64,000 bases of DNA. Origin: Cryoendolithus antarcticus. Its lineage: Eukaryota; Ascomycota; Dothideomycetes; Cladosporiales; Cladosporiaceae. Below, piece after piece: positions 32,422-42,735 of this stretch; within the stretch, counting starts at the first letter, position 1, and the number at the start of each line of letters is the position of its first letter. Where the stretch lies: positions 186,001 to 250,000 of the forward strand of contig NAJO01000015.1 of NCBI GenBank assembly GCA_002077065.1, written 5' to 3'. The notes below the pieces were generated by a model. That model was not told the origin of the DNA. It saw nothing but the letters and a program-made list of their open reading frames with translations, and did no database searches. A program made the position numbers and the translations under genes.

Positions 32422-35400
32422 ATGATCACCCGGTCATGGACCGCCGTCCTGGCCGTCTTCTGTCTTCTTGCCTGCATGCGGACGGCATCAGCACAAACGA
32501 CTGATGACAATGGCGTCAGATATGTCACCTATCAGACAGCAGAAGGCACCACAGAATACCTCGAAGACAATCGGCGGCCGGCGTTGTATACAGGCAACTT
32601 TGGGGACTGCTTGGGAGACAGTCTGATCAATGTCACTCGATTCGATGCGGCGTACTACAAGGATAACATGACGGTGATGTTCCATTTGCAGGGAAACTCG
32701 GCATTGGCCAATGAGAGCATCATGATGTATATCGGGGTGTATGCGTATGGTGAGAGTCGATTCGATCTGACATTCAACCCCTGTAATGCAAACATCGACA
32801 GGTGAGCAGCGCTGAAGACCTTAAAGCAATGCACGCAAGCTGATAATCGCAGTCTATGTCCGATGAACAGCAGTATACCGATCACAGCCAACGGCATCAT
32901 TCCCATTGCGCCTTCAGACGTCGCCAACATCATTCCCATCGCACTGGTCATCCCTGATTTCGAAGGCGAGGCTATACTGCGCATCTTTGCCAATAGCACC
33001 GAGAGCGAAATCGGATGCTACAGCGCTGTAGTCACCAACGGCAACACGTTCTCGCAACCGCAGTCTGTCGGAACGATACTAGGCATATTCACGCTAGTGG
33101 CAGTACTGGCTTCGTTCGCCACAGCAATATATGGTGAAGCTGTACCCACTATGAGACTGCACTACGCCCACTCGCTGTCAGTCGGAGTTGTCTTCTCGGT
33201 CTTCCAGCACATTTACTTCACTGGCGCACTGTCAGTTAACTGGCCTTCGGTGCTTGTCGCTTGGTGGAGCAACTTTGCATGGGCTGGCGGGATGATCTAC
33301 TCCGAGAGCATGCAGTCAAGCATCAACCGCTTGATCGGCAATAACGTTGGCAACATCACCTCCGTCGGCGCCGCGCCAGCTGGCTCGACCCAGGAGTCAC
33401 TCGGAGGTGGCTACGACATCAGCCAGATCTACAAGCGTGGCACTCTTAACAGCGTCAAGCATGTCGCGAAGCGGGCTGCGAATCACCCACTCATGCGTGA
33501 TATCGGATCGGAGATCTACAAGCGCGACAACGGCCTCGTGCTAAAGCGGGATGTGGTGCAGAGGAACTTTGAGCACGCGCTACAAAGCCGTGATGTTGTC
33601 GCCAATGCATCAACCGGCTTTGTCTGGTACGGCAAGCCCGTCGGTGCCGGCATCCCACTCCCAGGCAACTACTCTGGTTTCGCTGGCACACTTGCTGAGG
33701 AGGATATCCGTTCAAGCAACGCTTTCATGACGGGCTTCTTGTGGTTCCTGATCCTACTTGTGATCGTGACTGGTGCTGTCGTTCTCTTCAAGTGGTCCCT
33801 TGAGGCGCTCGCTCGCTTCAAGGCGATCCGCGAAGATCGTCTGGCGTTCTTCCGCCAACACTGGGTTCGCTACAGCGCTGCAGTAGCTCTCCGGATCTGC
33901 TATCTCGGATGGTTCATGATCATGTTCCTCACGATCTTCCAATTCACTTACGACTCGTCTGGCGGCGTCAAAGCTGTAGCTGCTCTGGTCTTTGGCGTGT
34001 TCTTCGTAGGAATGTTTGGACTTGCCGCGTACGCTATCTGGTATCAGAGGCACTTGACCCAGCGCGTAAACAGCGAGGGCGAGTCAGAAGATCGCAAGCT
34101 ACTTGGTAAGATCCCGTGGTTTGGCAAGAAGAAGTCCGAGAGACAGCAAGGTGAAGAGCAGCACCAGCAGCTGGAGGGAGATCGGAAGGGTAAGAAGTCG
34201 TTCTGGAAGCACAACAGGAATGAGAGCATGGCACACAGCGTCGACTCGAGGAACATTCATGACGACGTGGACTATACTATGCGCTTTGGCTGGCTCGCCG
34301 CCCGGTTCAGGCGCACTCGCTGGTGGTTCTTTGCGTTCTGGCTGGTGTATGAGTTCCTTCGGGCCTGCTTGTACGGTGGCGCATCCGGACACGCTCTCAC
34401 GCAGGTCTTCGGCCTGCTTGTCGTGGAGATACTGGCTTTCGCCTTCGTTGTCTGGGCTCGTCCATTCGAGGGCAGGCGCCTGAATGTCCTGGTCGTCTAC
34501 TGCCTCGGCTTCAGCAAGGTCACTAGTGTCGCCCTCAGCGCTGCATTCGATGTGCGCTTCAACCTCGCCCGCATTACGACAACAGCTATCGGCATTGTCA
34601 TCGTGGTCATCCAGGGCATACTGACCATCATCACTATGATTGCTATTGTCGTTGGCTGCATCTCAAGCTACATGTCCATCTCTCGCAACAAGGAGGACTT
34701 TCGTCCTCGCAAATGGTCTGGCTGGCGCGACCGCTACTTCAATCATCTCGATCTCGCCGTCAATGACCTACCGCACGAGCAGACTGCTGCGCCTATCGCT
34801 GCGCCTGCACTAGAGGAGCCCAAATCACCATACTTCGAGATGAAGAACATGCGCCGCGAACGCAAGATCGAGGACGACGATCCAGATTTCACGACCGAAC
34901 AGTCCGGTCTCCGCGACCCGACAATGTCGTACGTCAGCCTCGGCGAGGACACTCAGACACCTCCCCCCATGGGTCCTCGAATGCGATCAGGCAGCGGTAC
35001 GAATACTCCCACCGGTCGCAGTAGGGCTGTGTCCTCCGCGAGTAATCGACAAAGCAGTCTGCCCTTTGGCGCAAGGCAACATCGCGCAAGCTGGAGTCAA
35101 AAGGACTTTTCGCAGAGCTGGAACCGGGATGCTGGTGCTGAGGCTGCTTTCTCACCTGTTGACATGTCGAGGCAGCTGCCTGAGGACGATGTGACTGCCG
35201 AATCACCGGCTGGAAAGTACAGCCGCACGCCGTCCCGTGGCAACACACTACAGAACTCGAAGCTTCGCGCGGAGCCTTCTAACGACTCGCTTCGTATTGG
35301 TGGCGAGACCAGCACAAGGGATACAATTGGGAATGTGCCCATGCCTGCTGTCCGGCCTCGCGCTGGATCGAGGACCAGTGTGCGCAATAGCGGCGCAAGC

Positions 35401-35583
35401 TGGAGCAGGGACTTCGGCGACTCGAGTTTCGTGGATGCATCAGAGGGTCCCAGCTTCACTGAGGGCGGACAACAGAGCGCTAGCCAGAGTCGACGCCACA
35501 CGAGAGCGCCTATGCTCACGCCGGCGCAGGAGATGGAGGAGTGGATGCCACGGGTTTCGGGGTCGGGAGACCAGAAACGATGA
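32422..35583 (+). CDS. FLC/TRP-like channel protein with ML-like lipid-binding domain
   Basis: Member of the fungal flavin-carrier/Pkd2-like family, TRP-superfamily membrane proteins of the ER and cell surface linked to Ca2+ homeostasis and wall integrity. Exons 32422-32801 and 32853-35583; 1036 residues. Seen: signal peptide (TAVLAVFCLLACMRTASAQ), luminal ML-like domain (about 25-185) with paired Cys and several N-glycosylation sites, many TM helices in two groups before and after a loop (VGTILGIFTLVAVLASF, FLWFLILLVIVTGAVVL, IVIVVIQGILTIITMIAIVV), and a long Ser-rich cytosolic tail (about 640-1036). The loop between the first TM group and the rest carries repeated dibasic sites (IYKRG, AKRAA, IYKRDNG, LKRDV). 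Start ATG 32422 immediately precedes the signal peptide. Confidence 0.88.
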
Positions 35584-36333
35584 GGACATACAGGGTGGGA
35601 TTGAGATGGCGTTCATTGCATTCAACGACGAGAAATTGTTCGGAGGGGACACGGCCGCCAGAAGAGCTAGATATACGACATTGCATTGGGTGGTGGTGAT
35701 GATTGTGCTAGAGGAGGGTATGGAGGTACGACTCTTATGACAGACAGCATTCGATGGTGTTAGGGATATGGGATGATTGTGCGGCTCAGTCGGCTGCAAG
35801 TAGATGCTAGAAGGTAGAACAGTTCGCCTTTGCACACACCCCAAGTTCCATTGCCACGCATTTGATATCTCGAATTGCTCATACTGTGGCTGATCGACTG
35901 AACTCCGGGGATGTTTAAGCTTCTGCGGCTCTGCGGAAGGGTCTATTCAGGGCCGCGCTAAGGTGATGTGCATGAAACTACGCCATTGTGAGCTGTCGGC
36001 TGGGGTGGTGGTATCTGATCGTCAGTATCCCCAAGTCACATTCCACTGTATGGGAGCATATCGTACAGCGCTGCTATCTACACTACGGCTACCGTGTTCA
36101 TCACAGGTTACCGAGCATTGAGAGTGACTGGCAGCGCGAACGTCGCATCCACCTAGCAGACACCACAAGCAAGTCGGGATCTAGACCACAACTGAATGAG
36201 CTGAGAAGAACAGATTCGGAAGTGGGAGACATACAGGCGCGTTGGATCATTCCAAACTACAGCTCAGCTTTCCTCCACGCAGCCGCACGTAGAAGACGTT
36301 GCTCTCCCCACGCCCTCCGCCATCCTTCCGACC
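35584..36333. other. Intergenic between FLC-type gene and SGF11
   Basis: 750 bases, 3' and 5' flanks. No gene or repeat recognised; the pyrimidine-rich stretch just before 36334 looks like an ordinary 5' leader. Confidence 0.4.
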
Positions 36334-37413
36334 ATGGCCTCCTCCCCAGACCCTCCTCCGACCCTCGCCCAAATCGCCCAAACGATCTTCGACGATGCCC
36401 TCCACAATATCCTCCACGACCTAGTCCTCCAACAGCACCGCGCCCACAAGATGCTTCTCGCCGATCTCGATCCCACGACCAAACTCCCCCACTGCGCCTC
36501 CTGCACCCTGCCCCGGATCCTCGATCCCCCTCTAGCCCCCAAAGTCCGCGGCTCTCTCGCAGAACCACCCTCAGATACCCAGTACTGCGAGCGCCGGCCC
36601 TGGAGCCGAAGACCAGGCCACGACATCTACGACAACCCCTTCCCTCGCAGCGACGCCACAGGCCGGCCAGTAGGCAAGAAAGACAACGCTAAGAGCAACG
36701 GCAAGAATCCAGATAGCGAGAATGCTACTCAAAACGGCGGCTCCGCGCCGCCGAGTCCTTCAGCGGAGCCCGAGACGACTGCCAAGTTGCTGGAGAAGGG
36801 CGAGAAGAAGGCTAGTAAGATTGACGAGAAGTTGAAGAAGGGGGAGTATGTACCTTGGCATACTTGTCCGAGCTGTAAGAGGAGTTTGCTCATTACGCGG
36901 TTTGCGAAGCATTTGGAGCAGTGTATGGGACTTTCAGGACGGCAGGCTAGTAGGAATGCGATGGTGAAGATGGGTGGTGGGACGCCTGTGCCTGGGAATA
37001 GTAGGGGCGGGACACCGAATCCTGGGGCGGAGGAGGATAATGAAGATGAAGGGGAGATAGAGGGCAAGAGCAAGGAGAAGGGCGGTGTGAGGAAGAAGTT
37101 GCTTAAGAAGGGGATTGAGGGGAAGATGAGGAAGCAGAAGGCTGAGAACGGCACTGGGAAGATGGGCAAAGGTACTGGTAAGAAGGGTGCGAGGCCGAGT
37201 CCGGCGCCTTCGAGTATTGGGGAGGGGAAGAGGGAGCGGGAGGAGGGTGAGGAGGAGGACGGGGATGAGGTGCATGTGAAGAAGCGGCAGAAGCTGCAGA
37301 GGGTGGGGAGCGTGGCTAGTGTTACGAGTAGTAGTCTCTTTGGGGCGGAGATGGAGCGGACGGAGAGCTTCGAAGGAAGCTTTGTGGAGGAGGGAAGTGA
37401 TGGGGAGGATTGA
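36334..37413 (+). CDS. SGF11: SAGA deubiquitinase-module subunit Sgf11
   Basis: Intronless, 359 residues, nuclear. Sgf11 activates the Ubp8 deubiquitinase of SAGA, which removes ubiquitin from H2B. Seen: an N-terminal amphipathic helix (LAQIAQTIFDDALHNILHDL, about residues 11-30) like the one that docks with Sgf73, Sus1 and Ubp8, an additional CASC pair near residue 54, and the diagnostic zinc finger at 178-197 with ligands Cys178, Cys181, His193 and Cys197 in CPSCKR...RFAKHLEQC. The C-terminal half is basic and acidic low-complexity sequence much longer than in yeast (99 residues), typical of filamentous fungi. Confidence 0.9.
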   Translation: MASSPDPPPTLAQIAQTIFDDALHNILHDLVLQQHRAHKMLLADLDPTTKLPHCASCTLPRILDPPLAPKVRGSLAEPPSDTQYCERRPWSRRPGHDIYDNPFPRSDATGRPVGKKDNAKSNGKNPDSENATQNGGSAPPSPSAEPETTAKLLEKGEKKASKIDEKLKKGEYVPWHTCPSCKRSLLITRFAKHLEQCMGLSGRQASRNAMVKMGGGTPVPGNSRGGTPNPGAEEDNEDEGEIEGKSKEKGGVRKKLLKKGIEGKMRKQKAENGTGKMGKGTGKKGARPSPAPSSIGEGKREREEGEEEDGDEVHVKKRQKLQRVGSVASVTSSSLFGAEMERTESFEGSFVEEGSDGED

Positions 37414-38396
37414 GGCGGAGGGAAGAGGTGGTGTATATTTGGTAGTGGTCGGGTGATACCCTATGACATGCATGGCGATCTCGCTGCGCATTGCGATGGT
37501 CGCCTTTCACGCCTCAAGACTTCCTAGCCGGCTTCTCAGTAACCCATGCCTGTCGGTGCTCGTTGATACATTCCTCTTCTCCAAAAGTTTGGACCGCTCC
37601 TATGCTCCTACCAAGGCACCCACAGCTGCGTACTCGCGATGTAGCGCGCAGGAGAAAGGTCAGGGTTGCTGATGGTGGTTCGCCCTGCCTGGTAGACTCT
37701 CCTAGGCGCAATAGTCCGGCGTGTCACTGTCCCAGCTGGCCTGATAGGTGCATAACCGGGGTCAAAGGTATTGGGAGCAGCGGAGGTAGCGTGCCCTTCA
37801 ACTTGACGCTGATATCACACGGCACACGGGTCATACTAGTCTGGAAGCAGTGCTTTCCCGAGTACGTCTCTCTTGGAGCATGCCCGAATGACCTTATCCT
37901 CCCGATCGACAAGAACCACCTCGCCCTGCAGCCACGAAGAGTGCACTGCAATAGAGCCGATCCCGTCACATGGCTCCCATGTGACAAGTCCTAGCGATCA
38001 GCTCCCATCATGGCCATAGCGATCGCATCGGCCAGACGCTTCGTTCTCCGATATTGTCACATCACATTCGACCCGCTTGCTCAGGAAAGATCATAAGCAG
38101 GAGATACAGGACGTGGTACTTTACTCTTTTGCGCCTTTGTACAGGCCGTCAGTGAAGAGGGCTGTTGCCGACTCGCAGGTTCAGTGAGATGTGTGGTCCC
38201 TCCGTGCAATGGGCGGGCGCAATGTAGTAGTAAGAAGGGGTGGAGGTGGAGGAAAAGTCGTGTGATGTGAAGGTGCGGAAGGGAGCCGCGTGTGGACCTC
38301 GGAGTGATGGTGCGGACTTGAACATTGGAGATGCTCTTCGAACAGGTAGACACACGACCGGGTGGGCCTCACTTCATCTTGAGTGTGCTGCAGATC
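37414..38396. other. Intergenic, no gene seen
   Basis: About 980 bases. One open forward frame (37491-37994) has no family resemblance. The last part is the promoter of the thioesterase-like gene. Confidence 0.4.
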
Positions 38397-39464
38397 ATGA
38401 ATACCGCCCAAGCCCTTCGCCCGCGCCTTCTGCGGCCACAGCTCTCCCTCCGCTACCAATGTCTCCGCCGCCACGACTCGACGCAGACCCCAAGCAGAAC
38501 TCCCCCAGCTGTTACGATCCCATCTCCTCAAGCCACTACAGCATCACCGAGGAAGCGCTCTAAATACAGCAACACGCGCCTGACATGGCTCTTCCTCGCC
38601 TTCGGCTCTGGTCTCGCCGGTGCCGGCTTAGCAGTCGGCTACCTCGTTCCCCCGCCGTTGGCCGAACTGGGTTCTAGGGAGGACAAGCAACTCATGGCGG
38701 ATCTGAACAAGAATATCGACAACGAGTTCAAAGTCAAGGTCTTGCGGGGAAAGTGTCTGGGTGTGGCGAAGCAGCTGAAGGGTGAGAGGGGAGGGTGGGT
38801 GGAGGTTGTGACTCCATCATCCAGCGAAGAAGCAGCCGGAGAGGTGAAGGGAGCGCGTGGCTCGTTGATCAAGACGCTGCAGGGCTCCAAAGGACTGGGC
38901 GTTGAGCGAGTGTTCTGGGATCGCGGGGAACAGAGGCTGGTGGCTATTGTGTGGTTCGGCGGCGCGCTGTCGGGATGGCCTTCGGTCACGCATGGAGGAC
39001 TGATTGGTACGATTCTCTCGGAAAAGCTTGCGCTCGCCGCGGCATTGGCACATGGAGCGGTGGCGGACGTAGCTGATGCTGCGGTGCCGCAACGCCTACC
39101 GGGTTTCGGAGACCATGCGAAGATGCTTCGCCCGGACGAGGCGGTAGAGGAGCCAGCGCAGCTGAGCCTGAGCTACGTGAAGCCTACGTATGCGAACGCT
39201 TTCTACGTTGTACGGGTCGGGAGATCCGTGCCACTCGATCAGGACCCATCGCATGTCATACCACCAGAGCCGGCGGATGGCCGTCACGAGTTCGAAGCAA
39301 CGCTTGAGAGTCTGGACTCGAAGACCTGTGTAAAGGCTAAAGCGAAGTTCAAGGCCAGCTCGAAGCTACGAGTGGCCGAGGGGAGGGTAGAAGATGCGGT
39401 GGCAGGCAGCTATGAGGCATTCAAGCGGTGGATGTGGCCTAGTAGGCAACAGGCTATGACTTGA
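38397..39464 (+). CDS. Mitochondrial hotdog-fold thioesterase-like membrane protein
   Basis: Intronless, 355 residues. Seen: an Arg/Ser/Thr-rich N-terminus free of acidic residues (mitochondrial targeting type), one TM helix (TWLFLAFGSGLAGAGLAVGYL), then a 4HBT/hotdog-like domain with the central-helix signature WPSVTHGGLIGTILSEKLAL and the strand LSLSYVKPTYANAFYVVRV, ending in a segment EATLESLDSKTCVKAKAKF that fits the last strands. Similar fungal proteins (UPF0644/Fmp10-like) are found in mitochondria; the substrate is unknown. The frame is open upstream to 38325, but ATG 38397 starts the presequence. Confidence 0.78.
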   Translation: MNTAQALRPRLLRPQLSLRYQCLRRHDSTQTPSRTPPAVTIPSPQATTASPRKRSKYSNTRLTWLFLAFGSGLAGAGLAVGYLVPPPLAELGSREDKQLMADLNKNIDNEFKVKVLRGKCLGVAKQLKGERGGWVEVVTPSSSEEAAGEVKGARGSLIKTLQGSKGLGVERVFWDRGEQRLVAIVWFGGALSGWPSVTHGGLIGTILSEKLALAAALAHGAVADVADAAVPQRLPGFGDHAKMLRPDEAVEEPAQLSLSYVKPTYANAFYVVRVGRSVPLDQDPSHVIPPEPADGRHEFEATLESLDSKTCVKAKAKFKASSKLRVAEGRVEDAVAGSYEAFKRWMWPSRQQAMT

Positions 39465-39663
39465 CGCCCGATGCAAAATACCGCATCGAGTGTGCCCGGA
39501 TCCTGGGATCCTTTTGATGGAATTGCTAGTCTTTGTCTACTTAGCCTTTTGGGCGCGTAATGCGTCGCCGCCGAACTTGTAACCCCAGGCCACAAAAGCA
39601 ACATATATGTCGTTGATGTAGCCCTGCGCAGCGTACTCTTTATGCATAGAGTCAGCGAACGTC

Positions 39664-40733
39664 TCACTTCTTGCTACCGATCAAACGCTGGCTCCAGTGA
39701 AGGCCGAGTGCCCAGTGGTAGAGCCTATACTAATCAGTACAATTGGTGAACGTCAAGAGGTGACGGTCTTGACTTACCGAGCATCCACAATCTTGCCCTT
39801 CTCCTTCGAGAGAGCTGGCAATTGGTTAGGTGGTTGGACTTCCGTCGGGCTCCGATTGAAATTGGACCAGAAGCTAGAGGATGAGGGATCACGTACCTTG
39901 TAGCTTGTCGTACAACTCGCTCAACGGCACGATGATTCGTTCAATGTGCTCGCCAGCTTCGAGATGCTGCTCTGGCTGCTCGTCGTTCTCGCCTAGGTGG
40001 ACTTCGACTGTGACCATCTGCATACCATCAGTATCCACCGCTTGGAATTGAGAGGTGCTTTCTATGACTTACCTGCATGTTCGCCGTCGTCAATCCTGGG
40101 TCACTGACGATGGTAGGACTGCAGTCGACGACCTGCGATAGAGCCAACGTCAGAATCCACGTACCTTCATATTCGTTGCCGCCATGCCAGGTTGCGACGA
40201 CAGCACGGGGCTGACTCCACTTACCTACAATGAAGTTAGCTTCACCTCACTTCATAACTTCATCGTTGAACTCGCCTTGCCCTCATACCCAGTCTCCTCC
40301 TTTAGCTCCCTGACGGCAGCCTCCTCTGGCGTCTCGCCCTCGTCGATCAAGCCAGCCGGGAACTCCACACAGAATGCCTCAACGGGAGGTCTGTACTGCA
40401 GGATGATCATCGTGCTGACGGGCTTTGAAGGATGATGCAGGATCGGTGCAATCGCCACAGCGTCGATACCAGTCGACTTGCGAGTCTTGCGTGCTGCTGC
40501 TTCCCAGACACGTTGTTTGCCATCCTGTTGTCGTGATTAGGGAAAGGTCGTGAGCGAGTGACGATGCACTGTCAAGCAGCGTACCTGGTCGGTCCACTGC
40601 GCATTTCGTTAGCATAGCGTCTCATTCTATCGATGATTGAGTGGGCGCCTACTTCTATCTTCCTCAACTCCGTCCACTTCGCCTCATCAGCGGAGAGCGG
40701 ACTGATGCGATCGATCGACGGTGCTTGAGGCAT
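39664..40733 (-). CDS. YSA1: ADP-ribose pyrophosphatase, Nudix family (Ysa1-type), with duplicated exon
   Basis: Hydrolyses ADP-ribose and related ADP-sugars to AMP. Minus-strand exons: 40733-40653, 40596-40585 (12 nt), 40524-40276, 40224-40165 (A) and/or 40132-40073 (B), 40017-39897, 39814-39778, 39724-39664. With either A or B the protein is 206 residues and all phases close. Seen: AKWTELRKIE-WTDQ-DGKQRVWEAAAR, IILQYRPPVEAFCVEFPAGL, and a complete Nudix box from GLIDEGETPEEAAV to RELKEETGY; then SPxxxxPG (in A or B), MVTVEVHL, and the C-terminus DARLYHWALGL. The intron after GYEGK starts with GC (AAG then GCGAGT), the only frame-preserving option. Exon B matches the family consensus better, from memory (DPGL after SP). 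Confidence 0.87.
40073..40224 (-). other. Tandem pair of 60-nt alternative exons in the Nudix gene
   Basis: Exon A (40224-40165) and exon B (40132-40073) are each exactly 20 codons in phase 0, and each is flanked by consensus splice sites (TTGTAG before and GTACGT after A; CGCAG before and GTAAGT after B). A reads VSGVSPVLSSQPGMAATNMK and B reads VVDCSPTIVSDPGLTTANMQ: 8 of 20 identical and most others similar. The spacer between them is only 32 nt, below any other intron I accept in this window, so splicing A to B should be blocked sterically. Confidence 0.7.
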
Positions 40734-41458
40734 GGTGAGAGTGCTTGACCACACGCGAGGAGTGATTGACTGATTCAGTTGAATTAGTCGTTGGGATGCA
40801 CGGAGCGCTCGCATTTGTAGGGGTATGTAAATGTGTTGCAATAGATGTGCTTCAGTCTACAAAAGGCACTCGGATGGAAGTGAGGTCATGACCTCGACCT
40901 GTAATGGAAGTGACGATTGACGCTCTTTCCTGTGCACGTACACGAACATCAAGGGTATTTGAATTACTCCGTCAAACAACGCCTTGACGAGCATCATCTA
41001 TCGCTGGTTTCACGAGAAAGCGAAGGCGGTGATGTTGTGATCTCGTTCCAATGTGATCCCTGATATCATAGCACAGCTGAGCATCGTGCAGCCGGCCAGG
41101 CTCCTACGACATGCCAGCTTGGACACCTTTGGTGAGCCACGTAGGAGCAGATACTTATTCATCGAGTTGCAGACACAGCCCTGCTTCCGGATATTGGGCG
41201 AGCAAGTAGGCTCGAGAACGCAAGGGTAAAGTGTAGTAAAACAGCAGCCGAGTGAATGCAATCGCTTGTCCCATTACTCCATCATGAAAGTGATACCCAC
41301 TCCACTCTCGTGCGCGCAGGTATAGGTGTTCGGGTATGTCGTGTCTCCTCCCCCGTCCACGTCCTCTGTACAGTCGCCTCCGCACCACCTCCCCATCTGT
41401 CTGCCTTCACCACATTATCAACGCTTCGCTTCAGCATCCACTGTGTCTCCACGTCTAC
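40734..41458. other. Intergenic, no gene seen
   Basis: 725 bases between the YSA1-type gene start and the synaptobrevin 3' end, both minus strand. Nothing recognised. Confidence 0.4.
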
Positions 41459-41999
41459 CTAGTGCTTTGATGCGATCACTGCAATATGAAGTCAGTCTGT
41501 GCGCTTATGATCGCCCCGAGACGCAGCTCCAACGCCGGGGCCTGCGCTCTGGCCTAGTGTCTGCCTTGTGTACTCACCACTCGGCACAATGATAACAATC
41601 AACAACACAATAATTCCCACAATGATGCACATCCTCATCTTCATATCCTTCCACCACATCTGCTTGCGCACCCTGTTTGCGCCCCGTCGGAAACCCTGCG
41701 CCGAAGTGGCCAGGTTGTCGGTCTTATCCTGCAATCTGTTGATGTTCTCGCCGCGATCTGAGGCCTTGACGAGATTGGAGCGCATTTGGTCGACGGCTTT
41801 GGCGACTTCCTGTGGAGGGCAGGGGTGGTCAGTATGTGGTCGCCTAATAACCCGGAGTATGGCGGAGCTGCGCGTTTGGGGGCTACCTTGGGCATACCTT
41901 CTGGATCTCCTCTGGGCGCGTGCCGCTTGTGCTGCTGTTGCCGTGGTTCTCGTTCTGCCATTGTGGCGGGGGGTCGTAGAGGTCGTCGCGATTAGACAT
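41459..41999 (-). CDS. SNC1: Synaptobrevin v-SNARE (Snc1/2-like)
   Basis: Vesicle SNARE of Golgi-to-plasma-membrane traffic. Minus-strand exons 41999-41898, 41809-41578, 41478-41459; 117 residues, phases closing. Seen: short polar N-terminus, the R-SNARE coiled coil from [20 protein letters not shown] through [19 protein letters not shown] with the zero-layer Arg in INRLQDK, the basic juxtamembrane [12 protein letters not shown], and a C-terminal anchor [17 protein letters not shown]. The last exon adds only the tail SVIASKH. Length and architecture match fungal Snc proteins. Confidence 0.94.
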
Positions 42000-42735
42000 G
42001 TTGGGAGGTGCGTGTAGGGATATCGGTGCGCTTGCGCTGGTCGATTGAGCTGCTGTCGGTGTCGCGGAGATGCTAGCTGGATACTGATGGGGTGAGTGTT
42101 ATGCTTTGGGATTAGATGGCGGTGGTGATGGGAATGTGAAGGGCGAGGAGGTGGTTGTCGCGGTTTGACTTGGCGTGCTGACTACAGAACAGGGCTGTGC
42201 TCAACAGGGTTGACGTTGCGCTTCGGAACCAGTGGCAAACTTTCAGTACGACATTCACCACCTCGCATTCACTAAGCAAAGACTGGCGATTATTGGCCTG
42301 GTCTCCTGTGTAATATGAGGGACTATCGGCAGTGCCATGACTCTACTTCTTGGGAAGTCTCGACGCTCCCTTGCTACCACGAGTGCAGCTTCAACAGCGA
42401 ATGATTCTTGCAACATCGACGCGAGAAAGTAGACTAGGCAGTGACATGTTCGTCAAGTACTGGAGACTCTCTAGGACACGGCAGTGTATTAATCCACTGT
42501 CGCAGCCCCCTTTCATGCTTGCGGGACTACTTCAGTCCTTGGAGAAGCGCAGGTACCACGCTGGGTCAGTTGAAGAAGAATGGCCAATGAACATCGAGTC
42601 GGACGACCACAACACCTTCGACAGGAGTGCGACAAGACGATGAACCACTTGAAGATCGAACGCATCTCGAAGATTGCTTCTGGACTACGGAGCCTTAACC
42701 TGCTCGTTGCACTATGGTTTTCTGGCCTTCGATGC
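42000..42735. other. Intergenic, no gene seen
   Basis: 736 bases. The right part is the 3' flank of the SDR gene and the left part the promoter of the synaptobrevin gene. Short frames only. Confidence 0.4.

Noticed and set aside
40133..40164. Ordinary intron between exons A and B of the Nudix gene
   Set aside because: At 32 nt it is shorter than every intron I accept here (45 nt or more) and leaves no room between donor and branch site, so I read it as a spacer between alternative exons.
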